DNA from: Streptomyces sp. NRRL B-1347
GTDB taxonomy: Bacteria; Actinomycetota; Actinomycetes; Streptomycetales; Streptomycetaceae
Assembly: GCF_000720325.1 (NCBI RefSeq)
Contig: NZ_JOJM01000009.1
Coordinates: 62,001-126,000, forward strand
DNA: 64,000 bases
Direction: 5' to 3'
How positions within the stretch are numbered: the first letter of the stretch is position 1; every line of letters starts with the position of its first letter. The notes beneath the pieces were generated by a model, which worked only from the letters and a program-made list of their open reading frames with translations, searched no databases and was not told the origin of the DNA. Made by a program: the position numbers and the translations under genes. Below are positions 1 through 7,278 of the stretch, piece by piece.

Positions 1-776
1 GCACCTGGCGCCTCGACACCCCCTACCTCAACAACCTCGTCGAACTCGTCGGCAACATCGACATCGACACCAACGCCGACGTGCCGGACCCCAAGGCCAA
101 GCGCAAGGGCGAGGCGCCGCTGGTCAAGAAGGGCGAGCAGCAGACCCTGAGCGGGCCGATGGCCGTTGCCTACGCCACCTACCGTGCGCCGGGGGAGGGC
201 GAGAACGCGCAGCTGACGCGGTTCGGCCAGGTCATGCAGGGCGTGCTGCGCAAGCTGTCGTCCGACCCGCAGGCCGCCACGGTCACCGTGCAGTCGCTCG
301 CGCAGATCCTCGACCCGTCCCTGAAGGAGAAGGACCTCGGCAGCTTCCTCGCCAAGCTCGCCGACCGCGCCAAGGGCGGCGACTACGCGACCGCGCTGCT
401 TCCGGTGCGGCAGGACGGCACGCTGACCGAGAAGGCCGGCACCGCCGTGGTCAAGGACGTGCTCGGCGGCGTCGTGAAGAGCCCGGAGCAGGGCGCGGCG
501 GTCCGCGTCGGCGTGAAGAACGCCACCGGCACCAAGACCGCGACGGAGAACGCCCGCATCGCCCTCGTCAACGGCGGCTACACCTTCGTCGACGGCGGCA
601 CCGGCTCGGCTCCCGCCACGTCCTCGCAGGTCACCTACGGTGACGCGAAGAACAAGCAGGAGGCGGCGGAGGTCGCCAAGACCCTGGGCCTGCCCGCGAG
701 CGCCGTCCGCAAGGGCGAATCGGCCTCGAACGCGGAGGTGTCCGTGGTGCTCGGCCAGGACTACAAGGGCCGCTGA
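1..776 (+). CDS. LCP (LytR-CpsA-Psr) family protein, 3' part
   Basis: The frame is open from base 3, so the gene starts before the window. The visible 257 residues begin inside the LCP catalytic domain (the stretch TPYLNNLVELVGNID is typical). After about residue 165 comes a LytR_C-type domain (VRVGVKNATGTKTATENARI... to the GQDYKGR end). LCP proteins transfer undecaprenyl-linked glycopolymers to peptidoglycan on the outer face of the membrane; the membrane anchor would lie upstream, out of view. Proximity to rsfS matches the arrangement I remember from Streptomyces. The product family is confident; the substrate is not knowable from here. Confidence 0.85.
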   Translation, partial: TWRLDTPYLNNLVELVGNIDIDTNADVPDPKAKRKGEAPLVKKGEQQTLSGPMAVAYATYRAPGEGENAQLTRFGQVMQGVLRKLSSDPQAATVTVQSLAQILDPSLKEKDLGSFLAKLADRAKGGDYATALLPVRQDGTLTEKAGTAVVKDVLGGVVKSPEQGAAVRVGVKNATGTKTATENARIALVNGGYTFVDGGTGSAPATSSQVTYGDAKNKQEAAEVAKTLGLPASAVRKGESASNAEVSVVLGQDYKGR

Positions 777-794
777 GGCCGCTGAGGCCGCTGA
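768..794 (+). repeat. 9-bp tandem repeat spanning the LCP stop codon
   Basis: Three exact copies of GGCCGCTGA. The first contains the LCP stop codon, and because the period is nine bases the TGA recurs in the same frame in copies two and three. Confidence 0.8.
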
Positions 795-918
795 GGCGCT
801 GGGGCCGCTGGCAGGGCCCGCCTGAGCCGTGGCAGGCCCTGCCGGAGGTGCGGGAAGAGCCTGTCGGAGGTGCGGGCGGCGCTGGTCGGGCCCGCTGAGC
901 GGCGGCGTCCGTTCCGCC

Positions 919-956
919 CGGCTCCCCGGGTGATCGAATAATCGTCTGGGGAGCCG
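919..956 (+). terminator. Hairpin terminator after LCP gene
   Basis: Perfect 9-bp stem CGGCTCCCC/GGGGAGCCG (919-927 and 948-956) around a 20-nt loop. There is no T-run, as is common for Streptomyces terminators. It lies between the LCP stop and rsfS. Confidence 0.5.
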
Positions 957-1011
957 TCCGCAGTCCGTGAGACCCTTGACGGGTATTGCCCATCTGAAGG
1001 AAAGCTCTCTA

Positions 1012-1470
1012 GTGACCGCCACGGACCGCTCCACCGAGCTCATCACCGTCGCCGCCCAGGCGGCCGCCGACAAGCTCGCGCACGACATCATCGCGTACGA
1101 CGTCAGCGACGTGCTGTCGATCACGGACGCCTTCCTGCTCGCCTCCGCGCCCAACGACCGCCAGGTCAAGTCGATCGTCGACGAGATCGAGGAGCGGCTG
1201 AACAAGGAGCTCGGCGCCAAGCCGGTGCGCCGCGAGGGCGACCGCGACGCCCGCTGGATCCTCCTGGACTACGTCGACATCGTGGTGCACGTCCAGCACA
1301 GCGAGGAGCGCGTCTTCTACGCCCTCGAGCGGCTGTGGAAGGACTGCCCCGAGATCGAGCTGCCCGCCGACGCCAAGGCCACCCGCGGCAAGGCCGCGGA
1401 GCACGCCAAGCTCGAGCAGGCCGCGGAGGAGGCCGAGGAGATGCGCCACCTCGGTGGTGAGGTGCGGTGA
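1012..1470 (+). CDS. rsfS: Ribosomal silencing factor RsfS
   Basis: A 152-residue RsfS/Iojap/DUF143 protein. Members bind uL14 on the 50S subunit and block subunit joining when nutrients are low. The family core is visible: an N-terminal helix, then DVSDVLSITDAFLLASAPN, REGDRDARWILLDYVDIVVHVQ and ERVFYALERLWKDCP. The start is GTG 1012, preceded by GAAGGAAAG (996-1004); an in-frame extension back to 967 lacks a Shine-Dalgarno sequence. The 3' end overlaps the next gene by four bases (GTGA), indicating translational coupling. The C-terminal ~35 residues are a charged Ala/Glu helix beyond the core domain. Confidence 0.93.
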   Translation: MTATDRSTELITVAAQAAADKLAHDIIAYDVSDVLSITDAFLLASAPNDRQVKSIVDEIEERLNKELGAKPVRREGDRDARWILLDYVDIVVHVQHSEERVFYALERLWKDCPEIELPADAKATRGKAAEHAKLEQAAEEAEEMRHLGGEVR

Positions 1471-2108
1471 CCGCCCCGGGCTGCCGCATCATCCTGTGGC
1501 GGCACGGCCAGACGTCCTGGAACCTGGAGCGCCGCTTCCAGGGCTCCACGGACATCGAGCTGACCGAGGCCGGCGTCGCCCAGGCCCGGCGCGCCGCCCG
1601 CCTCCTCGCCTCGCTGAAGCCGGACGCGATCATCGCCTCCGACCTCAAGCGGGCCGCCGCGACGGCCGCCGAGCTCGCCGCCGTCACGGGCCTCGACGTC
1701 ACGCACGACGAGGGCCTGCGCGAGACGTACGCGGGGCAGTGGCAGGGCCTCACCCACGAGGAGATCATCGACCGCTTCGGCGAGCAGTACGCCGCGTGGA
1801 AGCGCGGCGAGCCGGTCCGGCGCGGCGGCGGTGAGCTGGAGACCGAGGTCGCCGACCGGGCCGCCCCCGTCGTCCTTCGGCACGCCGAGAAGCTGCCGGA
1901 GGACGGCACGCTCGTCGTGGTCAGCCACGGCGGCACGATCCGCACCACCATCGGCCGCCTCCTCGGCCTGGAGTCGCAGCACTGGGAAAGCCTGGGCGGG
2001 CTCTCCAACTGCTGCTGGTCCGTCCTCGGCCGCGGCGCCCGCGGCTGGCGCCTCCTGGAGCACAACGCGGGCACGCTGCCCGAGCCCGTGCTCGGCGACG
2101 ACGACTAG
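1467..2108 (+). CDS. Histidine phosphatase (phosphoglycerate mutase-like)
   Basis: A 213-residue histidine phosphatase superfamily protein. The phospho-acceptor motif WRHGQTSWN is near residue 10, the second Arg/Glu region is GLRETYAGQWQGLTHEEI, and the second catalytic His is in VVSHGGTIR. These enzymes work through a phosphohistidine on small phosphoesters or phosphoproteins; the substrate cannot be told from sequence. GTG 1467 overlaps the rsfS stop, so the two form an operon, as in other actinobacteria I remember. It is followed by tRNA-Ala. Confidence 0.88.
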   Translation: MTAPGCRIILWRHGQTSWNLERRFQGSTDIELTEAGVAQARRAARLLASLKPDAIIASDLKRAAATAAELAAVTGLDVTHDEGLRETYAGQWQGLTHEEIIDRFGEQYAAWKRGEPVRRGGGELETEVADRAAPVVLRHAEKLPEDGTLVVVSHGGTIRTTIGRLLGLESQHWESLGGLSNCCWSVLGRGARGWRLLEHNAGTLPEPVLGDDD

Positions 2109-2147
2109 CCCGCAGGTCACGCCCTTGCGGCCGGGTCGACCACGGAT

Positions 2148-2177
2148 TTCGCGTTTGGGCAGGTGGCAGGCTAAAGT
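2148..2177 (+). promoter_or_regulatory. Candidate tRNA-Ala promoter
   Basis: A TAAAGT -10-like hexamer (2172-2177) lies 18 bp after TTTCGC and about 36 bp before the tRNA 5' end. The -35 is poor. Confidence 0.3.
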
Positions 2178-2213
2178 TCTTCTTGTTCGCACCGCAGAGC
2201 GGGAAGAACGCAA

Positions 2214-2286
<73 letters not shown>

Positions 2287-2294
2287 CAGTCCCG

Positions 2295-2326
2295 GTCCCG
2301 CCCCCTTCAGGGGGCGGGACTTTTTT
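2295..2326 (+). terminator. Rho-independent terminator of tRNA-Ala
   Basis: Perfect 11-bp GC stem (2295-2305 and 2310-2320) with a TTCA loop, followed by six Ts (2321-2326), nine bases after the tRNA. It is the most canonical terminator in the window and may also stop the opposing regulator gene. Confidence 0.9.
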
Positions 2327-2390
2327 GTTGCCCTCCAGCTCTTCGGGCCTTCGGTCGTTCAGGCCCTCAGCTCCTCAGGGCCTTGAGGCC

Positions 2391-3647
2391 TCAGTCCGTC
2401 AGGTCCTCGGGCTCCGCGCGCCGCAGTTCCCGGAGCCGGGCCACTCCCCGGCGGGTCTCCTCGTCGTCCGGGGTGTACGCCACGATCCGGCACTCCGGCA
2501 TGCCGTTGATCGACAGCGAGACCGACGTCATCCGCAGCTCACCGACCGCCGTGTGGCGGAACGTCTTCACGCGCGGGCCCGGGGGTATCACGTTCCCGCT
2601 CGCCCACAGGTCCGCGAACTCCGGGCTGGCCAGGGACAGTCCGCGGACGAACTCCTCCCAGGCGGGCTCGCCCACGTGCCGTCCGTACGCGCCGCGCAGC
2701 GTCGCTACCATCACCGGCAGCTCGGAGTCCCGGAAGACCAGCGGGCAGTCGCTCCTGGGGACCACGAACAGGGTCCACAGGACGTTCGGCACGCCTATGG
2801 CCTCCGTCTGTGGGACCAGGAACAGGTCCCGGTAGGCCGGGTTGGTGGCGAGGATGTCGTACCGCGTGTTGTAGACCACGGCCGGGTGCGGGTCCAGGGC
2901 GTCGATGATGCCCTGGATCTCGGCGCCTACCGCCTCCGCCGCCGCCTCGTGCCGCACCGCGTACGGCACCTCGGCCAGGTGGTACAGGTGCTCGCGCTCC
3001 GCCCTGTCCAGGCGCAGGGTGCGGGCGACGGCGTCCAGGACCTGCGCGGAGGCGTTGATGGGGCGGCCCTGCTCCAGCCACGTGTACCACGTCACGCCGA
3101 CGCCGGAGAGCTGGGCGACCTCCTCGCGGCGGAGCCCCGGCGTGCGGCGGCGCGGGCCCGGCGGCATGCCCACGTCGGCCGGGGTCACGCGGGCCCTGCG
3201 GCCGCGCAGGAAGGCGGCGAGCTCGGGCCGCCGCCGTGCGGCCGCGGCACCGCCCGCGGGTGCGGCTGGGGGCGCGGTCGGAGGCGCGGTCGGGGAGGCG
3301 GTCGGAGAGGCAGGGGCGGCGTCCGCCGTGCGGGGCGCCCGACCGGTGGCCGACCCCCGTGCGGCACCGGTCGGACGCCCTGCACCGCGGACGCCGCGGG
3401 CCCCTGGCACATCGGTCTCCGGGGCGGCCTCCCGGGTGGCGGTCGGTGTGGTGGTCGGCGCGGTGGCCGGGGCCGCGTGGCCGGGCATGGGGATCGGAGC
3501 CATCCGGGTCGGCGCGGGTCCTGGGGCCGGACTGCCCGGCGCGGGCCGCGAGGCCGCGCTGCCCGGCGCAGGCCCCGAGGCCGCACTGCCCGGTGCCGTG
3601 CGCGGTCGTGCCCTGCTCGTCGTGTCCATCGTCGTCACGTCCCCCAT
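2391..3647 (-). CDS. XRE/MmyB-type transcriptional regulator with long N-terminal extension
   Basis: From about residue 138 this is a standard MmyB-like regulator. The helix-turn-helix region contains RRRARVTPADVGM, RRTPGLRREEVAQLSGVGVT and WYTWLEQGRPINAS. A ligand-binding domain follows (HPAVVYNTRYDILATNPAY). Such proteins usually repress or activate an adjacent transporter and bind fatty-acid-like ligands. Homologues I know begin right at the HTH. Here about 135 Pro/Ala/Gly-rich residues with PAPGS-type repeats precede it, so either the extension is real or the start is further in (Met codons also exist near residues 7 and 48). It is divergent from an MFS exporter 94 bp away; the same pairing recurs at 57.8-60.2 kb. 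Confidence 0.85.
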   Translation of the reverse strand: MGDVTTMDTTSRARPRTAPGSAASGPAPGSAASRPAPGSPAPGPAPTRMAPIPMPGHAAPATAPTTTPTATREAAPETDVPGARGVRGAGRPTGAARGSATGRAPRTADAAPASPTASPTAPPTAPPAAPAGGAAAARRRPELAAFLRGRRARVTPADVGMPPGPRRRTPGLRREEVAQLSGVGVTWYTWLEQGRPINASAQVLDAVARTLRLDRAEREHLYHLAEVPYAVRHEAAAEAVGAEIQGIIDALDPHPAVVYNTRYDILATNPAYRDLFLVPQTEAIGVPNVLWTLFVVPRSDCPLVFRDSELPVMVATLRGAYGRHVGEPAWEEFVRGLSLASPEFADLWASGNVIPPGPRVKTFRHTAVGELRMTSVSLSINGMPECRIVAYTPDDEETRRGVARLRELRRAEPEDLTD

Positions 3648-3676
3648 CGTCGACGCCCGGCCCGCCCCGTGCCAGG

Positions 3677-3693
3677 TGCTGTCAGTACCAGCA
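3677..3693. promoter_or_regulatory. Candidate operator between regulator and MFS gene
   Basis: Inverted repeat TGCTG-N7-CAGCA centred in the 94-bp divergent intergenic region. A GTACC direct repeat (3685-3689 and 3714-3718) lies beside it. It is a natural place for autoregulation by the MmyB-type protein, but this is inferred from position only. Confidence 0.4.
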
Positions 3694-3741
3694 TCCGCGG
3701 GCTCTCACTACCTGTACCGAACCGTCGCCACGCTCATTCGC

Positions 3742-5205
3742 ATGACGACCACCAGCCCATCGGCACCGAGCCCGGTCTCAACTCCCGCGTCCAGTAAAGC
3801 CCCCGGCACTGACAATCGCCCGGGACGCGTCCTCGCGACCGTGCTCGCGGCCCAGTTCATGGCGCTGCTCGACGTGTTCATCGTCAACGTCGCGGCGCCC
3901 ACGATCCGTACCGACCTGCACGCGTCCGGCGCCGGGCTGCAACTGGTGATCGCGGGCTACACCATCACGTACGCCGTCCTGCTGATCACCGGCGCCCGGC
4001 TGGGCGAGCGGCTCGGGCACCGGCGCGTCTACATCGCCGGGCTCGCCCTGTTCACCGCCGCTTCGCTGGCCTGCGGGCTGAGCCAGAGCACCGGTCAGCT
4101 GATCGCGTTCCGGCTCGTCCAGGGCGCGGGCTCCGCACTGCTCATCCCGCAGGTCCTGAGCCTCATCCAGCGCACCTTCACCGGCGAGGCCCGGGTGCGG
4201 GCCCTCGGCGCGTACTCGGCGGTGCTCGCCACGGGGGCCGCGGCCGGGCAGGTGCTCGGCGGCGTCCTGGTCAGCGCCGACCTGTTCGGCGCCGGCTGGC
4301 GCCCGGTGTTCCTCGTGAACGTGCCCGTGGGGGTGGTCCTGCTGGTCCTCGCGGCCCGTGTCCTGCCCGCCGACAGCGCGCCCCCGGGCGGGCGCGCCCG
4401 CGGCCTCGACCTGCCGGGCCTCGTGCTGCTCGGCGCCAGCGTCTCGCTCTTCACCGTGCCCCTGGTCCTCGGCGAGCAGAAGGGCTGGCCGCTGTGGACC
4501 TGGCTGTCCCTGGCCGCCTGCGCGGTGCTGTTCGCCCTGTTCTGCCGCTACGAGTCCCGTCTGGCCGGGCGCGGCGGGGCGCCGCTGATCTCGCCGCGCC
4601 TGCTGCGCGCCCCGGGCATGGGCGTCGCCGTCTTCCGGCTCGCCGCGATCATGGGGGTCAACGCGGGCTTCCTGTTCGTGCTCACGCTGCACCTTCAGGG
4701 CGGGCTCGACTACAGCGCGCTGCGCGCGGGGCTGACGTTCGCGCCGACCGCCATGCTCTTCGGCGTGGTCGGCCTGACCTGGCGGAGGTGGCCCCGGGCC
4801 GTCCAACCGGCGCTGGTGCCCGGCGGGTTCGCGCTCACGGCGGTGGCGTGCCTCGCCGTGGGCCTGCTGCTGCGCGACGGCCGCGACGTCGGCGTCTGGC
4901 TGTACGTGGCGTTCGTCGCCGCGGGCATCGGGATGTCGCTCGGCTTCAGTCCGGTCCTCACGCGCGCGTTGGCGACGGTCAAGCCCGAGGACGCCGCGGA
5001 CGCCAGCGGCCTCCTCGCGACCGTCACCCAGCTCGGCCAGGTGACGGGCGTCTCGGTCTTCGGCGCACTCTTCCTCGGCAGGCTTGAGTCACAGGGGGTT
5101 CCAGGGGCGTACTCATCGGCGGACGCGCTCCTGGTGTGCACCTACGCGCTCGCCGCGGCGGCCGCACTCGGGGCCGTGTCCGGACTGGTACGTATGCGTC
5201 GCTGA
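3742..5205 (+). CDS. MFS transporter (DHA2-like exporter)
   Basis: A 487-residue multi-pass protein. TM1 carries LLDVFIVNVAAPTI (motif D1 of drug:H+ antiporters), followed by the loop motif GARLGERLGHRR between TM2 and TM3 and a long run of hydrophobic helices to the C-terminus, consistent with about 14 TMs. It is probably an efflux pump of the plasma membrane; the substrate is unknown. ATG 3742 is the start because it precedes a short hydrophilic leader and TM1; upstream in-frame sequence runs antisense through the regulator gene. It is divergent from the MmyB-type regulator, which likely controls it. Confidence 0.9.
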   Translation: MTTTSPSAPSPVSTPASSKAPGTDNRPGRVLATVLAAQFMALLDVFIVNVAAPTIRTDLHASGAGLQLVIAGYTITYAVLLITGARLGERLGHRRVYIAGLALFTAASLACGLSQSTGQLIAFRLVQGAGSALLIPQVLSLIQRTFTGEARVRALGAYSAVLATGAAAGQVLGGVLVSADLFGAGWRPVFLVNVPVGVVLLVLAARVLPADSAPPGGRARGLDLPGLVLLGASVSLFTVPLVLGEQKGWPLWTWLSLAACAVLFALFCRYESRLAGRGGAPLISPRLLRAPGMGVAVFRLAAIMGVNAGFLFVLTLHLQGGLDYSALRAGLTFAPTAMLFGVVGLTWRRWPRAVQPALVPGGFALTAVACLAVGLLLRDGRDVGVWLYVAFVAAGIGMSLGFSPVLTRALATVKPEDAADASGLLATVTQLGQVTGVSVFGALFLGRLESQGVPGAYSSADALLVCTYALAAAAALGAVSGLVRMRR

Positions 5206-5295
5206 CCGGCTCCCCGTGGTCGTGGCAGAATTCGGGGGGCCGGAAGGGGACTGCACCAGTTGCGCCGACGGTGACCCGACGTGAGGGAGAGCGCG

Positions 5296-5472
5296 ATGCC
5301 TGCGAGCATCCTCGAGGAGGCCGGCGGCCTCCCCGAAGTGGCGAAGATACGGTCCGGCGACGCCACGCTCCTCAACTGCCCTTCCTGCGGTTCGTCCCAC
5401 GTCGCCCAAGTCCTCGGTGACAACGGCGGAGTCAGTTACGTGTGCACGGCCTGCGGCCACAGCTGGAGCTGA
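5296..5472 (+). CDS. Small zinc-ribbon protein
   Basis: A 58-residue protein with CPSCGSSH and, 25 residues later, CTACGHSWS, a two-CxxC zinc ribbon of the TFIIS/rubredoxin-like sort. ATG 5296 has GGGAGAG just upstream; GTG 5281 is possible but has no ribosome binding site. The function is unknown. Such mini-ribbons can bind RNA polymerase, nucleic acid or a protein partner. The next gene, also a small CxxC protein, follows after three bases, so they are co-expressed. Confidence 0.75.
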   Translation: MPASILEEAGGLPEVAKIRSGDATLLNCPSCGSSHVAQVLGDNGGVSYVCTACGHSWS

Positions 5473-5475
5473 TCG

Positions 5476-5709
5476 ATGGGTGCACACAGGCGTAAGTGCG
5501 ACTGGTGCGGCAGCGGTACGCCGATCGTCCGCGACATGGAGCCGGTGAACCCGGACTACCAGTACTGGTGCGAGGAGTGCGCGCGGGCGCTGATCATAAA
5601 AGGCGACCCCATCGAGACGTACCGCGAACTCGAAGGGGAGCCGATCTACGGCCGCCTGCTCGACGAGCACTGCACGCTCAAACGCTTCTACTCCTTCGCC
5701 ACCGCCTGA
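5476..5709 (+). CDS. Small CxxC protein of unknown function
   Basis: A 77-residue protein with CDWCGSG near the N-terminus and CEECARAL near residue 32, suggesting one zinc site, then an acidic/aromatic tail ending KRFYSFATA. It is spaced three bases from the upstream zinc-ribbon gene, with which it forms a pair. Its last 22 bases overlap the 3' end of the opposing glycosyltransferase gene. I do not recognise a characterised family. Confidence 0.75.
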   Translation: MGAHRRKCDWCGSGTPIVRDMEPVNPDYQYWCEECARALIIKGDPIETYRELEGEPIYGRLLDEHCTLKRFYSFATA

Positions 5710-7031
5710 TCCTGCGCTACTGCCCGAGCGCGGCCCGGCAAGGGCCTCCCTGGGCACTCCGTGCGCCCGCGGGACCCGCGCCGCGCGACTGCCGCCGCCA
5801 CCGCGAGGAAGCCGAAGGCCGCCAGCGGGTACACCGCCGAAAGGGCCATCTGACCGGCGCTCTGGTCGAGTTCGGGCCGCCCCGGACGGTGCGGCACCCA
5901 CCACAGGGCGTACGAACAGAACACCACGACGAGCCCGCCCGCGGCCGCCCGGCGCACCGGCCCGCCACGGCGCGCGGCCCGCGTCCACAGGAGCAGCGCC
6001 ATCGGCACGCACCACACCCAGTGGTGCGACCACGACACGGGGCTGACGAGCAGCGCCGTCGCCGCGCAAGCGGCCACGCCCCAGGCCCGCTCGCCGCGCA
6101 CCGCCGCGGCCACCGCGACCCCGAGGCCACCCGCGCACACCAGCACGGCACCCGCCGTCCACCACGGGCCGGGATCCCCGGTGTGCAGCAGCCGGGCGAG
6201 CACCCCGCGCAGCGACTGGTTCGCCGTCTGCTCCGGGTGCCCGGCCCGGCCCGCCTCGAAGACCACGCGGGTCCAGAAGCGCCGGGATTCGTCCGGCAGC
6301 GCCACGGCGGCGGCCAGCGTCGCCGCCAGGAACGCCGCGGTGGCCACGCACGCGTGCCGTACGGCGGGCGGCCGCCCCCCCCGCCGTACCGCCTCCACGA
6401 CGCCGACGAGCAGCAGGAACACCACGAACAGCGCGGGCGTGAGCTTGATCGCCGCCGCCACCCCGATGCCCGCCCCCGCCCACCGGTGGCCCGGGCGCCG
6501 GGTCAGGTCCCACAGCACCAGGACCGCGAGGAGCAGATTGATCTGCCCGTAGCGCAGCGTCGTCCACACCGGCTCCGACCAGACGGCGATCGCCGACACC
6601 CACAAAGCGGTCTCTACGCGCGCGTGCCCTCGTCGGCCCTCCACGCGCGCGTGCTCCCACTGTCTCTCCACGCGCGTGTGCCCCCGCTCGTCGATCAGCC
6701 GCAGACACAGGCGGACGAAGGCCACCAGCAGGAGCAGGTTCCCGGCCGTCGCGAGCCCCCGTAGGTCTGCGGCGTCCGGCACGGTCAGCGGTGTGAAGAG
6801 CAGCGCGGCGAAGGGCGGGTACGTCATGGGCAGGTGTGCCTCGGTCGCGCGCAGCGCGTACAGGTCACCGCCCGCACGCGCCGTCGCGCCCTCCGCGCGG
6901 TAGACCATCAAGTCGATCATCGAGACGTCGGCAGCGCGCTGAGCCGCCCAGAAGGCCGCGAAGGAGAACAGGCAGACCCCGGCGGCGAGCGGTGCGCGGC
7001 GGCGGGCGGAGACGGGCACGAGCACGGTCAC
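5688..7031 (-). CDS. GT87-family membrane glycosyltransferase (DUF2029)
   Basis: About 447 residues, with roughly ten hydrophobic helices and the GT87 hallmarks: an acidic motif in the first outer loop (VSMIDLMVYRAEG), MTYPPFAALLFTPL, RYGQINLLLAVLVLWDL, and the later KLTPALFVV and SPVSWSHHWVWCVP segments. GT87 enzymes are polyprenyl-phosphomannose-dependent mannosyltransferases of lipoglycan or cell-surface glycans. GTG 7031 is preferred because the protein then begins just before TM1; the frame stays open to GTG 7139 with an unlikely Pro-rich leader. An insertion between TM segments carries three 9-residue repeats (see 6613-6693). Confidence 0.82.
   Translation of the reverse strand: MTVLVPVSARRRAPLAAGVCLFSFAAFWAAQRAADVSMIDLMVYRAEGATARAGGDLYALRATEAHLPMTYPPFAALLFTPLTVPDAADLRGLATAGNLLLLVAFVRLCLRLIDERGHTRVERQWEHARVEGRRGHARVETALWVSAIAVWSEPVWTTLRYGQINLLLAVLVLWDLTRRPGHRWAGAGIGVAAAIKLTPALFVVFLLLVGVVEAVRRGGRPPAVRHACVATAAFLAATLAAAVALPDESRRFWTRVVFEAGRAGHPEQTANQSLRGVLARLLHTGDPGPWWTAGAVLVCAGGLGVAVAAAVRGERAWGVAACAATALLVSPVSWSHHWVWCVPMALLLWTRAARRGGPVRRAAAGGLVVVFCSYALWWVPHRPGRPELDQSAGQMALSAVYPLAAFGFLAVAAAVARRGSRGRTECPGRPLPGRARAVAQDQAVAKE
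6613..6693 (-). repeat. 27-bp x3 in-frame tandem repeat inside GT87 gene
   Basis: Exact 27-bp period (units start at 6613, 6640 and 6667), each unit containing a near-palindromic ACGCGCG core. It encodes GHTRVERQW / EHARVEGRR / GHARVETAL in a cytosolic-looking loop. Confidence 0.85.
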
Positions 7032-7100
7032 GACGCGGGACGGTAACCCCCTCGTCTGGCCGGAACGGAAACGATTTGGTGGTGCGGGGGGTCCACCGTG

Positions 7101-7106
7101 TAATGT
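7101..7106 (+). promoter_or_regulatory. Candidate -10 of second tRNA-Ala
   Basis: TAATGT, 38 bp before the tRNA 5' end. No good -35 is seen; TTTGGT at 7075 would be 20 bp away. Confidence 0.3.
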
Positions 7107-7144
7107 TGGCGGAGCCGCCGGGGAAACCGGGCGGAACACAGCAA

Positions 7145-7217
<73 letters not shown>

Positions 7218-7226
7218 CAGTGAATG

Positions 7227-7261
7227 GAGAGCGGGCCACCCGGATCGGGTGGCCCGCTCTC
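7227..7261. terminator. Bidirectional hairpin between tRNA-Ala and NuoF-like gene
   Basis: Perfect 15-bp stem (7227-7241 and 7247-7261) with a GGATC loop and no T-run. It sits between the convergent tRNA and reverse-strand oxidoreductase gene and could serve both. Confidence 0.75.
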
Positions 7262-7278
7262 GTGCTGTTCCCGGTGCT

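Noticed and set aside
2391..5205. Edge of a secondary-metabolite cluster
   Set aside because: Regulator/exporter pair only; no biosynthetic enzymes nearby.
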